NCBI RefSeq assembly: GCF_019649055.1
Contig: NW_026570225.1
Coordinates: forward strand, 1-64,000
Origin: Paramacrobiotus metropolitanus
Taxonomy: Eukaryota; Tardigrada; Eutardigrada; Parachela; Macrobiotidae
Length of the DNA: 64,000 bases
Direction: 5' to 3'
Shown here: piece by piece, positions 53,879 through 64,000 of the stretch
Layout: each line of letters opens with the position of its first letter
Numbering within the stretch: the first letter of the stretch is position 1
The notes under the pieces: model-generated
What the model was told of the DNA's origin: nothing
Database searches by the model: none
What the model saw: the letters and a program-made list of their open reading frames with translations, nothing else
Made by a program: the position numbers and the translations under genes

Positions 53879-55147
53879 ACTGGCGAGTGATACCGTGTCA
53901 ATCTCAGGATAATAATAATAAAATTAACGTATCTGTACACATTGTATGTGCTTTAACGGTTTAACCGGCGTTCCGTAATCAATGCTGGCATTAAATTTTC
54001 CAAATGTATTGAGAGTACGGCTGCGGAGACGAGTAGTAAGCAAGCAGAATGACCAATCTGTTTTTTTTTTGCACATTATATAAGATGTAATTAATTATAA
54101 AATTGTTGATACTAAAAATAAACAAATCCTAATGCTTTCTGTGGAACCCTTAAAAAAATTTGTAACACCGTCCGTATTTGTGCATCTTCTAGTTCTTTAT
54201 CTTTTATACTCGTGTACAATGATTTTCCTTGATTCACTTCAAGTACAATAATATTTAAACTATTTTATTGTGTCTTCCGGATCTCGTTATGCGCGGATAT
54301 GCTAAATACAAGCAACGACACTTCTGTTCCGGATTGCGGAATAGCGTTTTTCAGCACATGAGACTGAAGAGACGTTTATCACGAATTCGGAAATGTACAG
54401 GTAGTTGCTAAACCCAATTGCAAAAATTAGTAACTACGCCTGTAAAAGTGCATAAGATTCACATGAACATGACGTCTTGTAGTAGTGCATACCATACAAG
54501 TGGATTTGCATTCAGCATTCACCAGTCAGCATTGTTTCGAATACGTAAAATCTGCAAACGTTTTAACCATCCAATTTTTTTAATTTTATTTCGAACTTAA
54601 AATTTTTCAAACGGTTTAACATTTGGACCAGTATAACAACTTTGGGTTGTATTACAGTATGTTGACAGTACATGCCATGATCGAAAGTTTAAGAAATTGT
54701 AAATTGTGGTGGTTGTACAGAAGGTCACTTCTAACCTGAACCAGTACTGCTGTTGACTGCTAATCCTAAAGGCATCGCATTTATTATTACGTAAAGTACC
54801 ACACATATACCACTTCTTTAGAAATGTTCAACGCTGTATCATTGCAGTTGCATATTTATATCATAAGTAATTCTATGCGGCACCGACAAATCCGTCTCGG
54901 AAAATTACAGTTATTTAACCATTATTTCGATCACAGAAAGCTCCATTTAAATATGGCATTTCTTGAGGCAAAGAAAAGCTGAAAGAACAACATGTATTGT
55001 TATTCCACAAAACTGGTTCTTCTCTCTCCCAGTGCAGTATTAAGCACCGATTCGTCGTATAGGGTTAGCATATCAAGAGGATCACAAGACTAGCTGCGAG
55101 GAGCGGAAACACATTTTTCCACCGTCGAGAGCATCATCCAGCTGTAG
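53879..55147. other. Convergent intergenic region with poly(A) signal
   Basis: AATAAA at 53917-53922 lies 39 bp after the stop of the upstream + strand gene and probably ends it. The remaining 1.2 kb are A+T-rich, contain the PPEF 3' UTR on the - strand and show no other gene. Confidence 0.6.
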
Positions 55148-58100
55148 TTACGTCAAGCCACCATTGGCGGTTATGTGTAGACTGTGCCCATTAGCTTGAT
55201 TGCTCATAATCACGTCGCTCGGCTCAGGTGTGTCCTCGAAATCCATATCCTCCGTTTCCGCCAGACGGAAGGCCTCGAGAAATTCATTAAATTCAATCTG
55301 ACCTATAGGATTGGAGTGTCCAATTTGAGCGGTTTAACTGTACGTTGCCAGACATGAGACAATCAAATGTCCACTTGTGCCGGCACTTACCATCTTTATT
55401 TATATCCAACGACACCGCCAAATCCCGAATTTGCTCCTCGCTTAGGGGGCTTCCCATGTGTTTGTTGAGCAATATGCAGCCTTTCTGAAATTCCTCCATC
55501 GTTAATATTCCTAGAATGGCAATTATGATAGCTTAGCTTCCGTTTGCAAGGTTAATTCAAAATATATTTTGGAATGTTATTCGGGTAGTAATTCTTTTAT
55601 TCACAATGCAACTCACTTATCAAAAAGAAAGCTACCTAATTTCGTTTGATCGAGGCATCCTCACTGCGTTTCTTAATATTTTTGTTTGTAAAATCCAATA
55701 CAGCTGGTATGAGTAACTCTAATAAAGTGATCGATTTTTAAAAGCTTTGCTTGTACTAATTTAGCATTGACATATATTTAATTTCGTAACTAAAAATAGC
55801 AATAATAACTATTTTATTTTCTTACGTAACTAACAGGTAAAGTATATATATACAATATTTGTATGAAATATTCTTTCTTGGAAGTATTATTAAGATATTC
55901 ACAAGCTTGCGTGTTATGGGTTGCAAAAATGCTAACTGAATGCAATACAACTGCTTGCATTCGTTTAAAAACACAAAATTTTTGGAATGCGATTATCGCG
56001 TTAGTTTTTTCCCCACCGGAATTATCCTGATCCATCCAGCGGAATATGACTTCCAGGTTGTCTTTGTGAGCATACAAGGTTTCAAATAGCAACGGCGTCT
56101 GCAATCATCGATCCTTATTACGCTTTTGACCGAACATTTCTGATTATAAGTAACCTTTCAAGAATTGCAGTACGTAGTGCCAAAGCGGTAAGTCAAGTCG
56201 TCATCAGTACGGAATAAATTGAAAGCACGCAATATTATGTAGTCGATTTAGCGGGAAATCCAGCGGGTTCTCTTACATTTCGCGTTGGGGAGACATCCAC
56301 CGCATTCAGCTCCTCGAATGATGTGTAGTAGTCAACAAGTTGGTGATTTGCGGGAGACATGCGCACTAGTCGTTTCCTCAGTGTTCGCCAAGGCAAACCG
56401 AGTTTAAGGATTTTTTCCACAGCGATGCACCAGTCGTGCAGCTTGACCATTCCTAGCAGCGCAATAACAACTTATTGTGTACATATGTGCAGTATTGCGC
56501 AACTTCGAAGTTACTATATATCTTGTAGAGTAAAACTTACTAGTAACATTACCCGAGTTATATTTATAAGTAGAAAGTGTAAAAGACGTAGAAAATTCTA
56601 CAAAGAAGCGAAACCAAACGAAAACTGCTTTATAAAGCATCCGAAAATATCATACCGTATAACAAGCAAAAACGGTGCAATTCATACGTACGTATTAGCT
56701 ATAAGGTGCATTACGCAAGTGCTACGCTTAAAACAGTACTTCGCATTTTCGTGCTGTGTAATAATGTAGTTAACGTTGTAATCATGAATAATGTGACCTT
56801 TGAAGGAACTAACGATATTTTATGAAAGTTAATGCAAGCTATACAAATATATAATGTACGCATTTTGAACTTGACTACTTGAGTAGTGCACGGATTTTTT
56901 TGTGATGCCTGTAACGTATATTTCATGAACCAAAAAGCATTTGTTTACGATTTACGATTCGGTTGTGGATGCGCATTCGATTGGTCATATATATCTAACA
57001 ATAGTCGAAAGCATCATGCTCATCATTCCTGTTTCCTAAGAAAACTGTAATTGCTCATCCGGTGACCCGGTACCGCGGGAGGAGAGCAAATCAACGTAAT
57101 ACGATCTGGCAACCGGGCATGCCACTGCCTGTGCACGTCATATGCACGCCGGTATAATTAGGTTAATGGTGCAAAATTGTGCAGCCTACCGGTATTGCCG
57201 GGGTCATAATGCTCGAACTCCTCCAGTAACTCGGTTTTATGAGCAAAAAACTGTTCTTTAAGATGCTTGATGGCTTTCTCCTCCATGGTGGTGGTGGTTT
57301 GTTTCATTGTCAGCCGTTTATGACCGCGTGTAGAGATGTACTGCACGAAATGCGGCTTCAGCTCCGGTGCCATCAGCCGGCAGAATGCGCCGCGATTGCT
57401 CCCGACTTCATAGTAATTGGAAGCGGAAAATAAGGTTACAACCTGGAATCACCACTCGATGCACACATACATATGGTGGCGGATAACAACTACTACGGGG
57501 CGCAGTTCCAAAGAAAAACAGATGGTGCGGTGCATGCCTATATGAATTTTCTTACCCTGCCATCATGGGTGATTTCATAACCATCCTGCTTGCATTCATG
57601 CGAACGGATCATATATTGCAGATTGTTGGCATCCATAAACTGTTTACTGACATCGGGACCAAAGTAACAGCCGCCTCCACGGAAAGTATTGGGTGTGCAG
57701 CCGTTGACGGCAGACGGATCACTCCACAGAAGATCCACAATCTGGTTAGATGACTTTGGTGTTTAAGATGCCATGTAAAATTATTTCGTGTACGATGTGA
57801 ATTACATCACGTGCAAAACCGTTATTTGTTCATTTAATATTCAGAAAACCTTTCTGCCTACGTATTTCTGGAAATGCTTCTGCCCATGAAGCATAGAATT
57901 CCATAGGAGGAATATACCTCGTGTATGGATAAAAAATCTCAGGTCATTGAGTGCGTCGTAAGCACGAAGTGTTATTATAATATCTTTTCATATCATGGCT
58001 TGCTTTGTTGTTAATTACTGTACATTGAATCCGCGCAAATATTATCATAAAATATACTAATATGAAATACTGTGTGAAAGCTGCCGACGAGAAATTGATT

Positions 58101-61100
58101 TAAGGGATTCTAAACCTCCACAGCAACGTAAAATTTATGCATCGGTACTCTGTGGTCTGCACAGTTATCATGTAACCGGTATCTACTCTAGTAGTATTAC
58201 AATACCGACAGCTCTGTCTTTAAACAAGCTCACTAGTTTGTTGCTTCTGTGCAACTGATGCCATTAGACTGAATGTGCTTTTTCCGAGTCAATGATCCTG
58301 CGCGGAAAATCTAATTGCTTAGAAGTAGCTGTTACAATCAGGGCGTAAGCAACCGAATTACAACCATCCATCTTTTTTTCTAAACACTCACTTGTTTCCA
58401 TTCGAACGTCGCCTCAGCGTCGTCATCCACGTCGACGACGCGCAAGAAGGCCTTACTATCAGTAACCTTTCCTTGGTCGACCTGCTCGGCTTGTGGTTCC
58501 AAGTCATGCACAGCTTCATGATCGGTGCCGTTAGGGGATTTTACGCTGTCTTGATTAGGTGAAATTGGTGGATTTAATATAGAGATGTACTGAAAAAAGG
58601 CCCATCAGAGACTGCTTATTTTTACATTAAAGTATAAACAAAAATGTTTATGGACAGCAACACCGAAACGACATCAACAACGGCTGTATTATATTAAATA
58701 AGAACGGTGCTGAAATTGTTGATGCATTGTGTCGAATAATTTTTTGTAGCACAACGAGCAAAAGCAGGAATTATGCCTACCTTAGATCGTTTAAGGGTTT
58801 GGATCAGTTTAATGTCCGTCATATTCGATACCCCTCCATGAGTAACGAAAACCTTTTGGTCAATAATAGTAGCAACAGGCATCCAGCTGAATACATCTGC
58901 TATTAGTCGACGGATTTTTTTAGACTCCACTTGCTATTGAGTAAAAAGAAACCAACTAAATTGAATACATTTAACAGCTAGCTTGCTTGCAATTGCACTT
59001 CAATTAAACATTAAAAATGCATGAAATAATGAAGTGCAGTTGTGCACTAACCCGGTATTTGTTGCTGATTTCTTTTATAAAGCCATATCTGTAAAGTTCA
59101 CAACATGTGAATTGTAACTAGTTATTTATCTAAATGCCGTTATTGGATATAGTATGTGTGCCATGCTTTTACGCACCCAAGATTTGTATTAATTCAATCA
59201 TATATAATACAACCTTTTTTGGCAGATCTAGAATTGGGCCGTATTTGGTCAAATACGAATGTTAATTACGTACCTCAGATTCATCACATGATCCTCACTA
59301 AAATTTAAAGAAAAAATACCATTAATTTTTAACAAACTATGATACGAACGATATTCATTGTATTCATTGGTAACTTACTGATTTCCACGGTTGAGAAAAA
59401 CGGCGTTGGGATTTGTTATGAGGGCCATTAAAAGTATTAGCAAGATTTCTAGCGAGAAAAACCCCCGGTCGACGTAATCGCCTACACATGCAAATAATAA
59501 TCACCGTCGCCAACACATGTGCTGGCTGCACTGCGCGCGCCCTGAAAACGCATTAATATCTCGCACTTGAGCGTGCATATTATGACCTTTACCGTTAAAT
59601 ACAAAAGGATTGGTCGTATCGGGTAATCCGGCTTTGTAGAAAATTATCAGCAGATCATCGATTTTGCCATGCAGATCACCCACAACGGTTATTTTCTTTG
59701 ACAGTGACGTCGATGCATAGCGAATATTGGGAAGACTTTTTAAAGTCGTACGCGCTTCATGAAGAATTTCCAGAACAAACTTAACGTGGATACGCTGAAA
59801 CAGGTATTGATACCGATTATTATGCACATGGAAATGGTATATACTGTAAACAATGCACACATTTCATGGCCATATTTCGTGCATATAAGGCATAATTTCT
59901 GACTATTACTAGTAGCTACTGTAGGTAAAAGGGAAGACAGCGCATCCTTTTAGCTAACTTATTCCTCAAACGTTATGGATAATTATGGGACACAAATATA
60001 AATATGCAAACCAAGAAAAGCACTTTTGTTCACGTCACAGACAAAACGGAACCAGCCAATAAACCATGGTCTGTGAATAAACCGTTGCCCATCTTTGTTG
60101 CGTATTTAACTTGCACTTTCTAGCTTTGTGTTCCGTTTTCCGACTTGCATATTACTCACTAATTACTGTAAGCATATTACTGCAGTCTGTAACTCAAATC
60201 TTCCCAGCGCATTTAATGCAGCTCCGTTCAAGCACGGTACTAATAAATTAAAATGTTAAATTAAAATTTGTGGAAACTACAGCTTTTTTAGTTTTTTTGT
60301 TTGTTAAAATAAAAAATTTAACTTGCTCTTCATGCTTCGATCAGTTCTTGTATTTTCTTGAGACGAAATGTGATCACCGTAGGAACAGGCACAGCCTCAG
60401 ATGCTGATGGGCTCGAGACGAAGAGCAGAACATGATTAGTTCAAAAACATTACGAAGTTACGGACTACCGTTGTTAAGTGCTAAAGAAAACTATTTCAAA
60501 CATAACAGCTCTAGAATGCGAGAGAACCATCAGGGAAAACCTGAGGAACCTGCTGTTAAGCCTCCTGAATCCTGATCGTAACATATTTCATTAAGTATTG
60601 TAGGTGTACGTTGGAATAAGCAGATGTACGTTGGAATAAGCAGCTTATCTGAGTTGCCATTTCAAAAAAACTACTCCGGAGTAGTTTCTTTATTTTGCTT
60701 ATCCTGGGCGGGATATGCCAGTTCTGCATATTTACGTCACGCCATGCGAACCAACTGCCGTAGAGGGGAGGTGCCTGTGACGTGAACAAAAGTGCTTTTC
60801 TTGGTTTGCATATTTATATTTGTGTCCCATAAATGATAATTGTAGAAAAGTAGTCTGACTGGAGATGTGCCGCTGTATGCCTGTCGTCGATAAGATTTTG
60901 TTGTTTACTGGTAAAAATAGTCATAATGGAAAGGATATGCAAACTAAGCAGCAACGTTTTATGCGGAATGCAAAAACTTTTTAGTCTGTCCATAGATTAC
61001 ACTGGTGATACATTGAAACTAGTCCATAATTATACTAAAAACTGGTGATAAACTGAAACAAAATAATTACATAATCTTCAGAAACTGCATGATTTTTTAT

Positions 61101-62305
61101 GTAATTCTGTTGAATCATTTAATTAATTCTAACTGCAGCACATTAGTGTATCGCAATTATATATTTTTTGAAGAGACAAAGCCAAGTATTTTATTGTGGT
61201 GCAGGATGGTTTATATAACTGCAACAACGCTTACACATATAAGTACCTGTTTGGCTTTTACAGACTCAATGAGCTGCTCCAGTGCGTTTTGGTAATAAGG
61301 TTTGGATAAACGGAACCCTTGATACGAGTCAGGAACAACGATGGTTTCATAATCTGTGGCTTTAAGTAGTTCCAGTTCCGGTTCGCTTTCAGCAGTGTGA
61401 TCGTGACCTGAAATCGATTATCCATCTAAAGGTAGTTTGATTTAAATAACAACGTTTTGCCGTGTGGTGTTTTCTTCGCCCATTTTCCGACTGCTATTAT
61501 GCAGATGAATATTGGATTATAGTCCAGTATAAGCACGAACAACACATTAATCTTTAATGTTCGCTTAATTATTCTTCAGAAATCGGGGGATACGTACTCA
61601 TACTTCGCTTTTTCACCAATTCTATGGCTGATGCAACGGAAGTGTCCGCCATGGTCGATAGAAGCTTTTTGTTGCTCAGAACTTCGTTAAAAAAATTTTG
61701 TAGCTGCAAAAGTAAATGTCGGCTAAAACTTACTAGGTACGTACCGGGTTAAATCTAAACAATCAGATGGCATATTATCCAGTATATATTTGATACATTA
61801 TTTCATCGCCAGAATAACCATTAATTTGATATAATATTATGATATTATATACTTGTCAGTGCCAATTTTTCAGACCGAATTGCGAAACGCATACCTTTAA
61901 GTGATCCTGCTCATTAGCATATTCCATTTTCTGCAAAAGCAAATACGCAGCTAAACAGTTGGTCTTTTGCTTGCAAAATTGGCCATCTGCAGCATATTCC
62001 CGATTAATGGTGTATATGTTAATGTTTTTCGTTCAGTGATGTTGGAAATGGTCGTACGTCCCGTAGATTTGTTCAAATAAACTACGCAACTGCTTGCGCC
62101 AAAATGACTTTTATTCACCGAACAAAGAATGCTCATTACTAACCTTAAGCACGGAAAACCCGCAAATACCGCCAAATTGGGGTGGCACAGCTATGCACTC
62201 GTATTGTTACTTTACCTGGAAGATCGTCCAGGTATATTGTCTTTGTACGTCATGCTGTGCTTTGTATCGTCGATACCAGCGCTGTATCAGCATGGCGGCT
62301 TTCAT
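55148..62305 (-). CDS. PPEF: PPEF/rdgC serine/threonine phosphatase with IQ motif and EF-hands
   Basis: A calcium-regulated PPP-family phosphatase; Drosophila rdgC dephosphorylates rhodopsin. Sixteen exons keep frame (5' to 3'): 62305-62216, 61930-61895, 61703-61604, 61407-61247, 59794-59593, 59481-59379, 59297-59274, 59088-59052, 58933-58781, 58589-58392, 57741-57556, 57442-57190, 56452-56277, 56098-56017, 55510-55391, 55302-55148, giving 691 residues against about 650-660 in fly and human. An IQ motif ([12 protein letters not shown], residues 6-17) starts the protein. All PPP metal and phosphate motifs are intact: GDLHG (168), GDYVDRG (197), GNHED (228), THGG (about 283), RSHE (414). C-terminal EF-hands: one degenerate (DPGNTG), then DQDNSGG and DINKDGQ, both good loops. 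Exon 10 is an acidic insert as in other PPEFs. No N-terminal Cys/Gly lipidation site is present with this ATG, so a further 5' exon cannot be excluded. Confidence 0.93.
59983..60832. mobile_element. Non-autonomous DNA transposon with 58-bp terminal inverted repeats
   Basis: The left end 59983-60040, starting TTATGGGACACAAATA, and the right end 60775-60832 are perfect inverted copies over 58 bp. The 734-bp interior has no transposase-like ORF. It contains a two-copy 20-bp tandem repeat (60605-60644) and a small palindrome (ACTACTCCGGAGTAGT, near 60671). It lies in the PPEF intron between 61247 and 59794. No unambiguous target duplication was seen. The perfect arms imply recent mobility or gene conversion. 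Confidence 0.85.
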
Positions 62306-64000
62306 GCCTGTACAACAACAAGCACAGTGCGCTGGATGTGTGTGGATGCGAACATGTTTATGTACAGGTAATTCGTTTACAACCAAATATTTGTTGATGG
62401 AAAAAAGAAAACGGTAATCACGCAACATCCGTATAGATACACGGTCACAAACAAAGGTTACATAAATAATTCTTTTACAAAACCTTCTTTCAGTTCTCAA
62501 GTTTGTGATTGTAATTATGCGGTGCTCGTCAATGTACGTAATATCTGCACACAACATCTCGATATCAAGCCACTATCAAGGGGCTACGGGCCCTGCGCTT
62601 ATAAGCATCGAATAGCTTTTTTTAAAACTTTATCTGCCTTAGCAAACACATATATTTAAAAAGTTCACAGTAAATTAATCTTATAACAAAAACATTTATA
62701 TAATTTATATCCCGGATTGTGCACACAGCAAGATGTACGTAGGTAGTTGAAATACCCAAATGCTTTTTTTAGATATTTTTACTGCTAGTTTGCACATCGA
62801 TTGTCACAGAAGGATCAGTTTCCTGATTCCTGTCAGTTTCTTCAGTTTAACAGGCTGATTCAACAGCCCGTGATTTAAAATTGTAATACAGTGCATAGCG
62901 CCAGAAGCTCGTATATTAGCTGCAAAAATGTTATTTGACCATTCTGATTAAGTACTAACTACGGAAACTGATCCAAAAAGTAAACACGCCAGGTTTCTCT
63001 GTCTGGAGACGGTGATAATTGTAAGTTAGCAATATTGACAGCAGTTAACGTCACGACTATTGAGGTCGCCAAATTCCCAGCTGTGTTATATATGGTGCTA
63101 TAAATGCGCAGAGGAAGACTGCTACAGGAAAGCTATAGAGATATCTAGCGAGAAACCATAACTTCTAGTCAATCATAAATCAGTATAGTGGCGGATCATT
63201 TTAGAAATTTTTAATTACATAAAAAATTTTATATTCACTTAAATTTGTTTACTTAATATTTTTTTACTATTATTTTACTATACATTTACTATATATTATT
63301 ACAGTATTTTACATTTACTTAATTAAATTTTCATACATTTCCGACCGAACTCAATTCAAGCGTATTTACTTACGTCTACCGGTCAATTACACAAGTGTTT
63401 CCAGTACATGATATGAAGCTTATAACATTCTCACTTTTACCTAACCACTTATGCAAAAAGAAAATTTCGCATTAAATTCGTTCAACACGAATTAGTTTTG
63501 TACATGTTCCCGTTCGGTGCTTATATTTCGCTCACATGAGTCACATATGCTGCATTCGTACAGTGCATACTAACTCTGAATTTATTATAACAGTAATAAT
63601 ATTTTTGCGAAATATATTAAAAACACACCCATAAAAATTTGCGATAAAATATGTGGGAATGCTGATGCTAATTTACGTGTGAATTTTAAATTATACACTT
63701 TTTTACTTTGACGATATTCACAATCCCGCATTTGATTTGGTTTATTTGCCAGTACTAAAATAAAAAAGGGATATTATGGTACTGGCCTGCAACAAAAATT
63801 TTCATTTAATTACTGGCACATGAACAACAAAACAGCAATCGAAAACCATTCGAGAATGTGCTTTTCCATAAATTATGGTTGAAAGTTTTGGCGCGGATTC
63901 TTAATTCATTGTACATGCATTTAACTAGTACATTTAGGTAGGAAGTACTGTTGTCCATACTTTTTTCGACCCTGGTGGGCTTCCTGTATTTTGTTGGACG
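62306..64000. other. Intergenic DNA upstream of PPEF, no gene recognised
   Basis: About 1.7 kb become strongly A+T-rich toward the right edge. They should include the PPEF promoter and perhaps an untranslated 5' exon; a 3' splice site TTGTACAG (- strand) directly precedes the inferred ATG. No other coding or RNA gene was supported. Confidence 0.5.

Overview
The window is genomic DNA of an animal, most likely a small protostome invertebrate. The evidence is compact spliced genes with GT-AG introns of about 60-500 bp, and animal-specific families: Sfmbt, myosin light chain kinase, PPEF/rdgC, calcium-binding EGF modules. A tardigrade would fit but is only a guess, since no species marker is visible.

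Layout. (1) 1-20215: the 3' part of a giant Ty3/Gypsy-like LTR retroelement on the + strand. It is visibly richer in G+C and CpG than the rest. It holds a frameshifted pol (linker, RT, RNase H, integrase), a 9.1-kb ORF2 broken by about five shifts, an intact ORF3, about 3 kb of highly structured non-coding DNA and a putative 3' LTR. Gag, primer site and 5' LTR would lie to the left. (2) 20275-28769 (+): 24 exons of an ABCC/MRP-type ABC transporter. The element ends 59 bp before the first visible exon, so it sits in an ABCC intron in the sense direction. (3) 29422-32032 (+): MTCH, a mitochondrial carrier homologue. (4) 35815-39854 (+): a short myosin light chain kinase with a calmodulin-binding tail. 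(5) 41317-46770 (-): Sfmbt, with four MBT repeats, SLED and SAM. (6) 49320-50854 (+): a small secreted EGF-repeat protein. (7) 51720-53878 (+): a secreted protein of unknown family. (8) 55148-62305 (-): PPEF/rdgC, a serine/threonine phosphatase with an IQ motif and EF-hands. The remaining intergenic DNA is A+T-rich, with a few non-autonomous transposons.

The host genes are unrelated housekeeping, signalling and chromatin genes; nothing suggests they work as a unit. Every multi-exon host model keeps its reading frame across all junctions. The frameshifts in the retroelement are therefore a property of that element, or of how a multicopy repeat was assembled, and not of the sequence as a whole.

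The most unusual material is in the giant element: a very large non-canonical coding region downstream of integrase, putative splice acceptors before both downstream ORFs, a domain apparently shared by ORF2 and ORF3, a family of covarying stem-loops with a near-constant seven-base loop, and five regularly spaced clusters of CCGAC/GTCGG dyads on an exact 27-bp step.
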